NCBI GenBank assembly: GCA_964431365.1
Contig: CAYSJJ010000009.1
Coordinates: 13,857-77,856 of the forward strand
DNA length: 64,000 bases
Direction of reading: 5' to 3'
Source of the DNA: Geomobilibacter sp964431365
Lineage (GTDB): Bacteria > Desulfobacterota > Desulfuromonadia > Geobacterales > DSM-12255
Below the pieces are notes generated by a model. It was not told the origin of the DNA. It worked only from the letters and a program-made list of their open reading frames with translations, and searched no databases. Each line of letters starts with the position of its first letter. Within the stretch, counting starts at the first letter, position 1. Below, one piece after another: positions 1-8,419 of the stretch. The translations under genes and the position numbers were made by a program.

Positions 1-987
1 GGCAGCCGCCTCGGCGAAGGGGTCGATCCGTACCCCGCCACCCTGACCCTGCAGTACCAGAAGGCGCAGGAGATGCGCTACGGCGAGAACCCGCATCAGT
101 CGGCCGCGTTCTACGTCGAGCGGCGGAGCGGCGAGGCGTCGGTGGCAACGGCCCGCCAGCTCCAGGGGAAGGAACTCTCGTACAACAATATCGCCGACAC
201 CGACGCGGCCCTGGAGTGCGTGAAGCAGTTCGGCGAAGGGCCGGCCTGCGTCATCGTCAAGCATGCCAACCCCTGCGGCGTTGCCCTGGGCGCTTCCGTG
301 CTGGAGGCCTACGAGCGGGCCTACTCGACGGATACCGAATCGGCCTTCGGCGGCATCATCGCCTTCAACTGCGACCTGGACGAAGCGACGGCCCGGGCCA
401 TCGTCGACCGGCAGTTCGTCGAGGTCATCATCGCGCCGAAGGTGCTTCCCGGCGCCATCGAGGTAGTGGCGGCCAAGAAGAACGTGCGGCTCCTCGAGTG
501 CGGCATGTGGGCGGCCAAGCCGGCACCTCGGCTTGACTTCAAGCGGGTCTGCGGCGGGCTTCTGGTGCAGGATGCTGACCTCTCACTCACCGGCGAACTG
601 AAGGTGGTGACCAGACGGGCACCGACCGAAAAGGAGATGCAGGACCTCCTCTTCACCTGGCGGGTGGCCAAATTCGTCAAGTCCAACGCCATCGTCTACG
701 GCAAGGAGCGGATGACCGTCGGCGTCGGCGCCGGCCAGATGAGCCGGGTCAACTCGGCCCGCATCGCTGCCATCAAGGCGGAGCACGCCGGTCTGGAAGT
801 CAAGGGGGGGGTCATGGCCTCCGACGCCTTCTTCCCGTTCCGCGACGGGATCGACAACGCCGCCAGCGCGGGGATCACGGCGGTCATCCAGCCGGGCGGC
901 AGCATGCGCGACAGCGAGGTGATCGCCGCTGCCGACGAGCACGGCATGGCGATGGTCTTCACCGGCATGAGGCATTTCAGGCACTAG
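1..987 (+). CDS. purH: PurH, bifunctional AICAR transformylase/IMP cyclohydrolase, C-terminal part
   Basis: This catalyses the last two steps of de novo IMP synthesis: formylation of AICAR with 10-formyl-THF, then ring closure. The frame is open from base 1 and the gene clearly begins upstream of the window. About 328 residues remain of a protein that is usually about 520. What is left is the AICAR transformylase domain, recognised by MRYGENPHQSAAFY near residue 25, VKHANPCGVA near residue 85 and the family-typical end around GMRHFRH. The N-terminal IMP cyclohydrolase (MGS-like) domain is missing only because of the window edge. purD follows after one inserted membrane-protein gene, so this is a pur cluster. 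Recognition is secure; the true start cannot be seen. Confidence 0.97.
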   Translation, partial: GSRLGEGVDPYPATLTLQYQKAQEMRYGENPHQSAAFYVERRSGEASVATARQLQGKELSYNNIADTDAALECVKQFGEGPACVIVKHANPCGVALGASVLEAYERAYSTDTESAFGGIIAFNCDLDEATARAIVDRQFVEVIIAPKVLPGAIEVVAAKKNVRLLECGMWAAKPAPRLDFKRVCGGLLVQDADLSLTGELKVVTRRAPTEKEMQDLLFTWRVAKFVKSNAIVYGKERMTVGVGAGQMSRVNSARIAAIKAEHAGLEVKGGVMASDAFFPFRDGIDNAASAGITAVIQPGGSMRDSEVIAAADEHGMAMVFTGMRHFRH

Positions 988-1044
988 GAGGTGGGAAGCG
1001 GGGCCGCAGGGCCTCGTTTTCCGCAGATCAACGGGGAGTCTGAA

Positions 1045-2919
1045 ATGCATGTGGAGCGACGTTTACCCGCGTCTGCGATACGGACACACCTCTGGCCGGT
1101 TCTGACGCTGCTGGTCGTGACGTGGGGCGTTTATTTCCAGACGCTCGGCCACGACTTCATCATCAACTGGGATGATAACCTCTATGTGCTGGAAAATCCT
1201 GACATCGCAGGGGTTTCACTGGAACACCTGAAACGGGTCTTTACGTCGTTTTATGTCGGCAATTACGCGCCGCTCCAGATGCTCTCCTACATGCTGGACT
1301 ATACCCTGTGGGGGGTGAAACCCGCAGGGTACCTGTTTTCCAACATCCTGTTCCACAGCTGTAACGGCCTTTTCTTCTACTGGATGCTGGTCCGGCTTGG
1401 GGGGAACCGGCTCTGGGCGTTCTTCGGCGCCTTTATCTTCCTCTGTCATCCGGTTCAGGTCGAGTCGGTGGCCTGGGTCTCCCAGCGTAAGAATCTGCTG
1501 GCAATGTTCTGTTTCCTGCTCTCGGTGATAACCTACCTTGAGTACCGGGAAGAGGGGCCCGGCAGGTCGGGGTGGTACGCGGCGTCGCTGGTGATGTTCA
1601 TGCTGGCCCTGCTGGCCAAGTCGGTCGTCGTGGTCCTGCCGCTGGTCCTTTTTCTCCTGGACGTCTGTTTCGCTTCCGACAGTCGTCTGCTGCGGCGATG
1701 GATCGACAAAGCTCCCTACTTACTTGTCGCGGCGCTGTTCGCGCTCCTTACCGTCAAGGCCCAGTCCATGTCAGGCGGCGGGCTCATGCAGTCGGGAGGG
1801 GGGGTCCAGTACTACGGTGGCAGCCTCTATGCCACCGTACTGACCATGCTTCCGGTCATGATGCGCTATCTGGCGTTCATTGTCTGGCCGGCGAACCTGA
1901 GCGCCCTGTATGCTCCGGTCATCAAGACCGAAATTGACTGGTCGGTGGCAGGGGCGGCACTCTGCGCCGTTATGCTCCTCCTGATCGGTTGGCAGCTGTA
2001 TCGTCGCAACAGGCAGCTATTCTTCTGGTACACGCTGTTCTTCGTCGGGTTGCTGCCGGTCTCCCAGATCATCCCCCTGGTCACCATAATGAACGACCGC
2101 TATCTCTACTTTCCCATGCTCGGCGCTGCGGCATTTATTGCCTGGCCGGCACGGAAGGTCGCGGTTGCGCCGCTGCAGTCGCGCACGATCCTTCTCGGAG
2201 CGGTGGCACTGTTTGCCATCTCCCTGCCGCTGCTCTCCGCCCGGAGGGCAGTCGTCTGGAGCAACGCGATGACTCTCTGGAGCGACGCCGTGGCAAAAGA
2301 GCCGGGGTTGCCGTTCAACTGGACGTTCATGCTTGAGGCATATCTTCGGGGCGGAAAACCGGAGCGCATACCGCCGCAGTTTCAGCGCGACCCCCGGTTT
2401 AGAAACGGTGTCAACCTGGCCGTGGAGATGTACCAGAAAGAGAACAAGCCCGCTCAGGCAGCCCTCTTCCTGAGAACGCTGGTGGCCGGGCTCCCCGGCT
2501 TTGCCTACGGGTACTACTCGCTGGGGACCCTTGCCTTTCAGGAGGGGAAGCTCGACGAGGCGGAGACGTACGGCAGGAAGGCGCTGGCCCTTGAGCCGAA
2601 CGAAGGGAAATACCGCATCCTGCTCGGGCATGTTGCCGTTGCTTCCGGGCGGGGTGGTGCGGCGCGGGAGCTGTACCGGACTGCCCTGGCGACGGGGAGT
2701 GACGATTCCCTGATGCGGTACTACCTCGCCTGCCTGGAGGCCCGCGACGGACGGCTGAGCGAGTCCCTGAAAGAGTTGGAGCAGGCGCTGAAGCTCGGTT
2801 ATGACGACCTGGAGCAGTTGGACAAGGAACCTGTCCTCGCCCCGGTGCGCGGTCTTCCGGAGTTTGTCCGGATTCGTTCCGGGGGAGTGGCGGGGCAACG
2901 TAGTGAAACCAAGCGATGA
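1045..2919 (+). CDS. TMTC/O-mannosyltransferase-like membrane protein with C-terminal TPRs
   Basis: A 624-residue polytopic membrane protein. The start is ATG 1045 because GGGGAG lies six bases upstream; the longer frame from 991 adds unconserved residues. After the first membrane segment comes an acidic loop (INWDDNLYVLENPDI), then the phrases NYAPLQMLSYMLDY and CHPVQVESVAWVSQRKN, which are typical of the TMTC/DUF1736 class of GT-C-like proteins. About ten hydrophobic segments fill residues 20-430. The C-terminal 190 residues are TPR-like (YGYYSLGTLAFQEGKLDEAE). Animal TMTCs transfer mannose to protein from a lipid carrier; bacterial members are poorly characterised, so a sugar-transfer role is inferred. 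The gene separates purH from purD and sits near an STT3-like gene, which hints at protein glycosylation. Confidence 0.75.
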   Translation: MHVERRLPASAIRTHLWPVLTLLVVTWGVYFQTLGHDFIINWDDNLYVLENPDIAGVSLEHLKRVFTSFYVGNYAPLQMLSYMLDYTLWGVKPAGYLFSNILFHSCNGLFFYWMLVRLGGNRLWAFFGAFIFLCHPVQVESVAWVSQRKNLLAMFCFLLSVITYLEYREEGPGRSGWYAASLVMFMLALLAKSVVVVLPLVLFLLDVCFASDSRLLRRWIDKAPYLLVAALFALLTVKAQSMSGGGLMQSGGGVQYYGGSLYATVLTMLPVMMRYLAFIVWPANLSALYAPVIKTEIDWSVAGAALCAVMLLLIGWQLYRRNRQLFFWYTLFFVGLLPVSQIIPLVTIMNDRYLYFPMLGAAAFIAWPARKVAVAPLQSRTILLGAVALFAISLPLLSARRAVVWSNAMTLWSDAVAKEPGLPFNWTFMLEAYLRGGKPERIPPQFQRDPRFRNGVNLAVEMYQKENKPAQAALFLRTLVAGLPGFAYGYYSLGTLAFQEGKLDEAETYGRKALALEPNEGKYRILLGHVAVASGRGGAARELYRTALATGSDDSLMRYYLACLEARDGRLSESLKELEQALKLGYDDLEQLDKEPVLAPVRGLPEFVRIRSGGVAGQRSETKR

Positions 2920-2941
2920 TCGTGATGCAAAGGAGTGGAAT

Positions 2942-4213
2942 ATGAAGATACTTGTCGTTGGCAGTGGTGGCCGGGAGCACGCCCTGGTCTGGAAAATAGC
3001 CCAATCTCCGCTGGTGGAGAAGGTCTTTTGCGCCCCCGGCAACCCGGGGATCGGCCGGATCGCCGAGAACGTCCCCATCGCGGTGGACGACCTGCCGGGA
3101 CTCCTCTCCTTTGCCAAACAGGAGGGGATCGGCCTGACCGTGGTCGGCCCTGAACTCCCCCTCTCCCTGGGGATCGTCGATCTCTTCGAGGAGTACGGCC
3201 TGAAGGTCTTCGGCGCACGGCGCAACGCCGCCCTGATAGAGGCCAGCAAGGCCTTTGCCAAGGAGATCATGCAGAAATACGACGTGCCGACCGCCGCCTA
3301 TGACGTCTTTACCGAGGTGGAGCCGGCCATCGCCTTTATCGACCGGCTCGGCGCCCCCATCGTGGTGAAGGCCGACGGCCTGGCCGCCGGCAAGGGGGTC
3401 GTGGTGGCCCAGACCAGGGACGAGGCGGTTGCCGCGGTTCAGGAGATGCTGTCGGGCAATGCCTTTGGCGGCGCCGGCTCACGGGTGGTGATCGAGGAGT
3501 TCCTGCGGGGGGAGGAGGCCTCGTTCCTCGCCTTCACCGACGGAAAGAACATCATCCCCCTGGCGAGCGCCCAGGATCACAAGGCGGTGTTCGACGGCGA
3601 CAAGGGCCCCAACACCGGCGGCATGGGGGCCTATTCGCCGGCTCCGGTGGTGACGCCTGCCATCCACGAGAAGGCCATGGCCCAGGTGATGCGGCGGACC
3701 ATCGACGGGATGGCGGCCGAGGGGCGGCCGTACCGCGGTGTCCTCTATGCCGGCCTCATGATCGACGGCGAGTCGGTCAAGACCCTGGAGTTCAACGCCC
3801 GCTTCGGTGACCCGGAGTGCCAGCCCCTCCTGATGAGGATGAAGTCGGACATCGTCCCGGTCCTCCTGGCCATTGCCGACGGTGACATCAGTAACGTCAC
3901 CATCCAGTGGCACGACAAGGCTGCCGTCTGCGTCGTCATGGCCGCGCCGGGATATCCGGGCGACTACCGCAAGGGTGATGTGATCTCAGGGCTCGATGCC
4001 GCCGCGGAGATCCCCGACCTCTTTGTCTTTCACGCCGGCACCGCGGAGCGGGAAGGTCAGTTCGTCACCAACGGCGGCCGCGTACTCGGGGTTACGGCCT
4101 TGGGCGACACGGTGCAGAAGGCCATCGATCAGGCCTACCAGGGGGTGGCTGCCATCAGTTGGGACGGCGTCCATTTCCGCCGCGACATCGGCCGGAAGGC
4201 TTTGGCTAGATGA
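2942..4213 (+). CDS. purD: PurD, phosphoribosylamine-glycine ligase
   Basis: ATP-grasp enzyme that joins glycine to phosphoribosylamine to give GAR, the second step of purine synthesis. The length is 423 residues, normal for the family. The N-terminus KILVVGSGGREHALVWKI is diagnostic. The ATP-grasp core follows (VVKADGLAAGKGVVVAQ near residue 140), then DHKAVFDGDKGPNTGGMGAY, a PurD signature, and LEFNARFGDPECQ. ATG 2942 is chosen because AAGGAG lies just upstream and the conserved N-terminus starts there. The stop overlaps the next start by four bases (ATGA), so translation is probably coupled to the STT3-like gene. Confidence 0.97.
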   Translation: MKILVVGSGGREHALVWKIAQSPLVEKVFCAPGNPGIGRIAENVPIAVDDLPGLLSFAKQEGIGLTVVGPELPLSLGIVDLFEEYGLKVFGARRNAALIEASKAFAKEIMQKYDVPTAAYDVFTEVEPAIAFIDRLGAPIVVKADGLAAGKGVVVAQTRDEAVAAVQEMLSGNAFGGAGSRVVIEEFLRGEEASFLAFTDGKNIIPLASAQDHKAVFDGDKGPNTGGMGAYSPAPVVTPAIHEKAMAQVMRRTIDGMAAEGRPYRGVLYAGLMIDGESVKTLEFNARFGDPECQPLLMRMKSDIVPVLLAIADGDISNVTIQWHDKAAVCVVMAAPGYPGDYRKGDVISGLDAAAEIPDLFVFHAGTAEREGQFVTNGGRVLGVTALGDTVQKAIDQAYQGVAAISWDGVHFRRDIGRKALAR

Positions 4214-6486
4214 CTCAGGAGAGCAGAGGGAGAGGAGGCGGAAGAGTCATCAGGTCAGCTCTCCTGCTCTCGTGCGTACTGCTCGCCTTCTGGCTTCGGG
4301 CGGTACCCTGGCGTAATTTCCTCGATGGGAACGGGCACTACCTCTTCTATGGTCCCGACTCCTACGATCACCTGCGCCGGATCACCCTGGGGCTGGCCGG
4401 ATTCCCGCGGGTGCCGACCTTTGACGCCTTCTACGGCTACCCCGTCGGAACCGGCCAAATCTGGTCCCCCCTCTTCGACTACCTGATATCCATCGTCGCG
4501 CTTATCCTGGGCGTCGGCAGGCCGGAAGGTGAGCTGGTCCATGCGGTGGGTTTCTGGCTCTCCCCCGTTCTCGGGGCTGCCACCCTGTTCCTGCTCTACC
4601 GGACAGGGAGCCTGCTCCTGGGGAAGCGGGCCGGCCTGGTGGCGTGCGCGGTGTTGGCCCTGCTCCCCGGGCACATCCTTTACACCTTTGCCTCCGAGCT
4701 CGACCATCACGTGGCGGAACCGATGGTCTGCCTCCTCATCATGAATGCGTACCTGCGTGACCGGAGCGCAGCGCTGCAGGCGGGGCGCTCCACCCTGCCG
4801 TGGCGCGGCGCAATCGCCCTTGTCTTTGCGATACTGGTCTGGCGCGGTGCCATCATCTTCTGGGGCGCACTCTTCCTGGCGATACTGGTGCAGCTGGTTG
4901 CTGAACAGCGACGTGGAGGCACGACCGGCCTTGCCGACTACGCCTGGCAGCAGGCGCTGCTGGCTGCGGCCATGACCCTGCCTCTCTGCCTCTTCAACGT
5001 CTGGGGGAGCAGCGGCGGGGTCAGCTTCGGCATCATCTCCTGGTTCCATGTGGCTTTCCTTGCCGCCTGGGCGTTCCTCTTCCTTCTGTTCGGCCTCCGG
5101 CGCGCCACCGGCGGCGGGATCACTGTCGTGGCATCTCCGCTTCTCCTCCTGGCGGCTCTGGTCCTGTTGCTCCCTGCCGGGCGGCACTTTGCCACCGAAC
5201 TCCTCTCCGGACTGGTGGTTGTCGGCCGCGGTGACCCCTGGCTCGATTCCATCTCCGAACTCCGTTCCATGCTCTTCCCCCAGGACGGCTTCGACCTCTG
5301 GCACGGTGCGGAAACTCTCTCCCTGGTCTACTGGCTCTTTCCCGTGCTGCTCTGGACGCTGTTCCGACGCTGGCGGCAGGGAGGGTTCGGCGATCTCCGG
5401 CTGTCCCTCTTCCTGGTCTGGGGCGGTCTCTTCTGGCTGCTCCCCCTGTTTCGCGAACGGTATGTACACCTCACCGCACTAGTCATTGCCCTGGGATGCG
5501 GCTACCTGGTCGATTACCTGCTGGAGCGGTTACGGGTAAAGCACCGTGAAAGAGTTGCATCCCTTGGAGCCGGGGGGGCGTTGCTGCTCCTCCTGACACC
5601 GACGCTGGGGTTCTTCTGGCAACTTCCAGGGGTCGGCCTGCCGGAGAAGGAGCGTAGCGACCTGCCACGCGCCTTGACCTGGCTGCGGGACCGAACGCCG
5701 GTTCCCACGGGGTTCATGCAGCCGCTGAAGCAGCCCGCATACGGGGTGCTCGCCGACTGGGGGCTCGGCGCCTACATCGATTACGTGGCGCAGCGACCGA
5801 CGGTTGCCACGAATTTCGGCTGGGAAACACACGGCCTGTTCGAGTCGGCCGCGTTCCTGACGACCTCCGACCCCTCTGTGGCGGCCAGGATCGTCAGGGA
5901 TAACCGGGTACGCTACCTGCTGCTCAGCGACGTGACCCAACACCTCCCCAACCTGCGGGCCATCGCGGAGTTCGGGCTCGGCACCGGCCGATCGCCGCTG
6001 GCGACCCTTCCACCGTTCAAACCCCTTGCATCCATGTACTATCGCCTCTATATACAGGATGGTGCGGCATTTCAGGTGCAGGACGTCGCCGTTGAAGCAG
6101 TGGGCACCTACCGGCTGGTCTACGAATCTCCCGGGGTCTTTTTCGATCCGATGGTCGGACCGGTGAGCAATTACAAGATATTCGCCTGTGTGCCGGGTGC
6201 GCTCATCTCGGGGAAAGCGACGCCGGGAGAGGTTGTTGAACTGCGAATCGGCATGAAGAGCAGTTCCGGGCGGCGGTTCATCTACAAGGACTGGGGCCGT
6301 GCGGGGGATGGGGGGGGATACGCCTTCCGGGTTCCCTATCCAACGGAGCCCGGAGCCGGCGACGTCTCGGCAACGGAACCGTACCATGTCATGGTCGGCG
6401 GACGGGAGCTCAGGTATGAGGTCTCGGAGCGCGACGTGCAGGCGGGAACTCAGGGCCGGTTGGCGGCCCGGCAAGGGAAAGAGTGA
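4210..6486 (+). CDS. STT3/PglB-type oligosaccharyltransferase-like protein
   Basis: A 758-residue GT-C membrane protein with about 12 hydrophobic segments in residues 10-470 and a soluble C-terminal domain. The first loop has GPDSYDHLRR, matching the acidic metal-binding motif of STT3 proteins. The second has ASELDHHVAEP, the STT3 D-H-H signature. The C-terminal domain starts with ADWGLGAYIDYVA at about residue 515, in the place of the WWDYG acceptor-binding motif but not a canonical copy. Family knowledge: STT3/PglB/AglB moves lipid-linked glycans to asparagine on the outer face of the inner membrane. Start ATG overlaps the purD stop; the GT2 gene follows after four bases. Acceptor and glycan are unknown, and a divergent membrane mannosyltransferase is an alternative. 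Confidence 0.75.
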   Translation: MTQESRGRGGGRVIRSALLLSCVLLAFWLRAVPWRNFLDGNGHYLFYGPDSYDHLRRITLGLAGFPRVPTFDAFYGYPVGTGQIWSPLFDYLISIVALILGVGRPEGELVHAVGFWLSPVLGAATLFLLYRTGSLLLGKRAGLVACAVLALLPGHILYTFASELDHHVAEPMVCLLIMNAYLRDRSAALQAGRSTLPWRGAIALVFAILVWRGAIIFWGALFLAILVQLVAEQRRGGTTGLADYAWQQALLAAAMTLPLCLFNVWGSSGGVSFGIISWFHVAFLAAWAFLFLLFGLRRATGGGITVVASPLLLLAALVLLLPAGRHFATELLSGLVVVGRGDPWLDSISELRSMLFPQDGFDLWHGAETLSLVYWLFPVLLWTLFRRWRQGGFGDLRLSLFLVWGGLFWLLPLFRERYVHLTALVIALGCGYLVDYLLERLRVKHRERVASLGAGGALLLLLTPTLGFFWQLPGVGLPEKERSDLPRALTWLRDRTPVPTGFMQPLKQPAYGVLADWGLGAYIDYVAQRPTVATNFGWETHGLFESAAFLTTSDPSVAARIVRDNRVRYLLLSDVTQHLPNLRAIAEFGLGTGRSPLATLPPFKPLASMYYRLYIQDGAAFQVQDVAVEAVGTYRLVYESPGVFFDPMVGPVSNYKIFACVPGALISGKATPGEVVELRIGMKSSSGRRFIYKDWGRAGDGGGYAFRVPYPTEPGAGDVSATEPYHVMVGGRELRYEVSERDVQAGTQGRLAARQGKE

Positions 6487-6489
6487 TAT

Positions 6490-7245
6490 ATGCTGAATGA
6501 CAAGCGGATCGTCGTTGTCCTCCCCGCGTACAACGCGGCTAAAACCCTGGAAAAAACCTGGCAGGAGATACCCTTCGAGTTTGTCGACGACGTCGTCCTC
6601 GTGGATGACGCCAGTCGTGACGATACGGCGGAGGTGGCCCGCCGCCTGGGGATCAGGACCATCGTGCACGAACGGAACACCGGCTACGGCGGGAACCAGA
6701 AGACCTGCTACCGTACCGCCCTCTCCATCGGTGCGGATATCGTCATCATGGTGCATCCCGATTACCAGTACACCCCCAAACTCATCACGGCCATGGCTGC
6801 CATGATCGCCTACGGCGAGTTCGACGCGGTCCTCGCCTCCCGCATCCTGGGGATCGGGGCGCTCAAGGGGGGGATGCCCCTGTACAAGTATCTGGCCAAC
6901 CGCTGTCTGACCCTGGTGGAAAACCTCCTGCTGGGGCACAAGCTTTCCGAATACCATACCGGTTACCGCGCATTCTCCCGTCAGGTCCTGGAAACCCTCC
7001 CCCTGGAGGAGAACTCGGACGACTTCGTCTTCGACAACCAGATGCTGGCCCAGGTTGTCTGGGCCGGCTTCCGGATCGGCGAAGTAAGCTGCCCGACGAA
7101 ATATTTCGCCGAGGCCTCCTCCATCAACTTCCGCAGGAGCGTAACCTACGGTTTCGGCGTGTTGTGGACGGCCTGCAGGTTTCGACTGGCGCGGCTGGGG
7201 CTCATCCGTCCCCGCATCTTTTCCCAGGTGCCGGCCGGGAAATGA
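6490..7245 (+). CDS. GT2 glycosyltransferase, polyprenol-phosphate sugar synthase type
   Basis: A 251-residue GT-A fold enzyme resembling dolichyl-phosphate mannosyltransferase/UgtP-like proteins. The nucleotide-sugar strand VVVLPAYNAAKTL is at residues 8-20, the DD motif in VLVDDASRDDTAEVA at 36-50, NTGYGGNQKT near 65, and the second acidic motif MVHPDYQYTPKL near 89. No clear C-terminal membrane helices are seen, so it is probably a peripheral enzyme. It follows the STT3-like gene by four bases. A GT2 that charges a polyprenol phosphate would fit as donor supply for the STT3-like or TMTC-like protein; that link is inference from position. Confidence 0.85.
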   Translation: MLNDKRIVVVLPAYNAAKTLEKTWQEIPFEFVDDVVLVDDASRDDTAEVARRLGIRTIVHERNTGYGGNQKTCYRTALSIGADIVIMVHPDYQYTPKLITAMAAMIAYGEFDAVLASRILGIGALKGGMPLYKYLANRCLTLVENLLLGHKLSEYHTGYRAFSRQVLETLPLEENSDDFVFDNQMLAQVVWAGFRIGEVSCPTKYFAEASSINFRRSVTYGFGVLWTACRFRLARLGLIRPRIFSQVPAGK

Positions 7246-7320
7246 GTAGAACCGTACTACGCGAGACGTAACGGCCGCGCACCTCTTGCGTCTCACAGAT
7301 TATTTCACGAGGGAACCTGA

Positions 7321-7827
7321 ATGAATGACGTTCAAGTGCTGATTCTCATGGGAAGCGACTCGGATATCCCGGTCATGGAGGAAGCTGCCAAGGTGTTGAC
7401 GGAGTTCGGCATCGGCTATGCGATGCATGTCTCATCGGCCCACCGCTCTCCGCGGAAGACCGCTGCCTTGGCTGGCGGGGCCGCCGGGCGGGGCGTCAGG
7501 GTGATCATTGCCGGTGCCGGCATGGCCGCTCACCTGGCCGGCGTCGTGGCGGCCGAAACGGTTCTGCCGGTCATCGGGGTGCCGATCGGCGGCGGGGCGC
7601 TGAACGGAGTCGACGCCCTTTACGCCATGGTGCAGATGCCGGCCGGCATCCCGGTGGCAACGATGGCCATCGGCAGGGCCGGGGCCCGGAATGCTGGGAT
7701 CCTGGCCGTACAGATGCTCTCGCTTGCCGACTCGGAGCTGCAGCAGAGGCTGGCGGTCTACCGGCAACGGATGGCTGATGAGGTGGAGGCCAAGGATGCA
7801 GAACTGCAGGGGCGGCTTGGCAGGTAG
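7321..7827 (+). CDS. purE: PurE, N5-carboxyaminoimidazole ribonucleotide mutase
   Basis: Class I PurE of 168 residues, the usual length. It converts N5-CAIR to CAIR in purine synthesis. The substrate-binding motif MGSDSDIPVMEEA is at residues 11-23 and the catalytic SSAHRSPRKTA near residue 40. GAGMAAHLAGVVAA and VPIGGGALNGVDAL complete the family pattern. GAGGGA precedes ATG 7321 at a normal distance. It closes the pur cluster; a 156-base gap with its own promoter then leads to ppcA, so the cytochrome is probably transcribed separately. Confidence 0.97.
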   Translation: MNDVQVLILMGSDSDIPVMEEAAKVLTEFGIGYAMHVSSAHRSPRKTAALAGGAAGRGVRVIIAGAGMAAHLAGVVAAETVLPVIGVPIGGGALNGVDALYAMVQMPAGIPVATMAIGRAGARNAGILAVQMLSLADSELQQRLAVYRQRMADEVEAKDAELQGRLGR

Positions 7828-7906
7828 TTCGTGCCTGGGCTCGCCAAGGTTATGAGCGGTTCATGTCTGTAACTATTTGTTTTGTAGGGTTTTTGAGGTT
7901 TTTCCC

Positions 7907-7934
7907 TTGACAAATGGTGCCTTGGTGTATAAAT
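7907..7934 (+). promoter_or_regulatory. Sigma-70-type promoter of ppcA
   Basis: A perfect -35 TTGACA (7907-7912) is followed after 15 bases by TATAAAT (7928-7934), about 50 bases upstream of the ppcA start. The spacer is a little short (16 if ATAAAT is taken as the -10). This is the only good promoter in the purE-ppcA gap. Confidence 0.55.
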
Positions 7935-7983
7935 TTTCGCACGCTTTAATCATTCTGTTTGTCAGCAAGGAGGTAACACTATT

Positions 7984-8259
7984 ATGAAAAAAATGGTAAC
8001 CGCACTCGCACTGACCCTCGCATTCGCCGTCAACGCCATGGCCGCCGACGTGATCACCCTGCCGGCCAAGAACGGCAATGTCTCCTTCCCGCACAAGAAG
8101 CATCAGGAGATGCTCAAGGACTGTAAAAAGTGCCACGAGAAGGGACCCGGCAAGATCCAGGGCTTCGGCAAGGAACTGGCCCACGCCAAGGGCTGCAAAG
8201 GCTGCCACGAAGAGGGGAAGAAGGGCCCGACCAAGTGCGGCGAGTGCCACAAGAAATAG
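7984..8259 (+). CDS. ppcA: PpcA-family triheme periplasmic cytochrome c7
   Basis: A small secreted cytochrome of 91 residues. The signal peptide ends in VNAMA at residue 20, leaving a mature protein of about 71 residues, exactly the PpcA size. Three heme motifs are present: CKKCH, CKGCH and CGECH. The extra histidines needed for bis-His ligation lie around FPHKKH and LAHAKGC. The mature sequence closely follows G. sulfurreducens PpcA as I remember it (KCHEKGPGKIQGFGKE and GPTKCGECHKK). PpcA shuttles electrons, and couples them to protons, between inner-membrane quinol oxidases and outer-membrane conduits. AGGAGG lies 9 bases before the ATG. A strong terminator follows, so it is probably made as a monocistronic abundant transcript. 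Confidence 0.96.
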   Translation: MKKMVTALALTLAFAVNAMAADVITLPAKNGNVSFPHKKHQEMLKDCKKCHEKGPGKIQGFGKELAHAKGCKGCHEEGKKGPTKCGECHKK

Positions 8260-8283
8260 TAGCATTTCATAGAGGCTGAACGG

Positions 8284-8316
8284 AAAAGGGGTAACGGGAG
8301 TTACCCCTTTTTTTTT
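8284..8316 (+). terminator. Rho-independent terminator after ppcA
   Basis: Perfect 12-base-pair stem AAAAGGGGTAAC/GTTACCCCTTTT with loop GGGA, continuing into a run of nine or more T residues. Confidence 0.93.
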
Positions 8317-8333
8317 GTGTCGCGAAAATCTGA

Positions 8334-8362
8334 TTTCGTTTCGTAGCGAATTTTTATATAAT
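8334..8362 (+). promoter_or_regulatory. Possible promoter of resB
   Basis: A consensus -10 TATAAT lies at 8357-8362. The element 17 bases upstream (TTTCGT, 8334-8339) is a poor -35. It sits in an AT-rich stretch directly after the ppcA terminator and 58 bases before the chosen resB start. Confidence 0.35.
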
Positions 8363-8419
8363 CGCTCCTCGTGCGCTAAAGGCGGAAACTTCATTAAACC
8401 TCTTTGTAAGGAGACGGCA

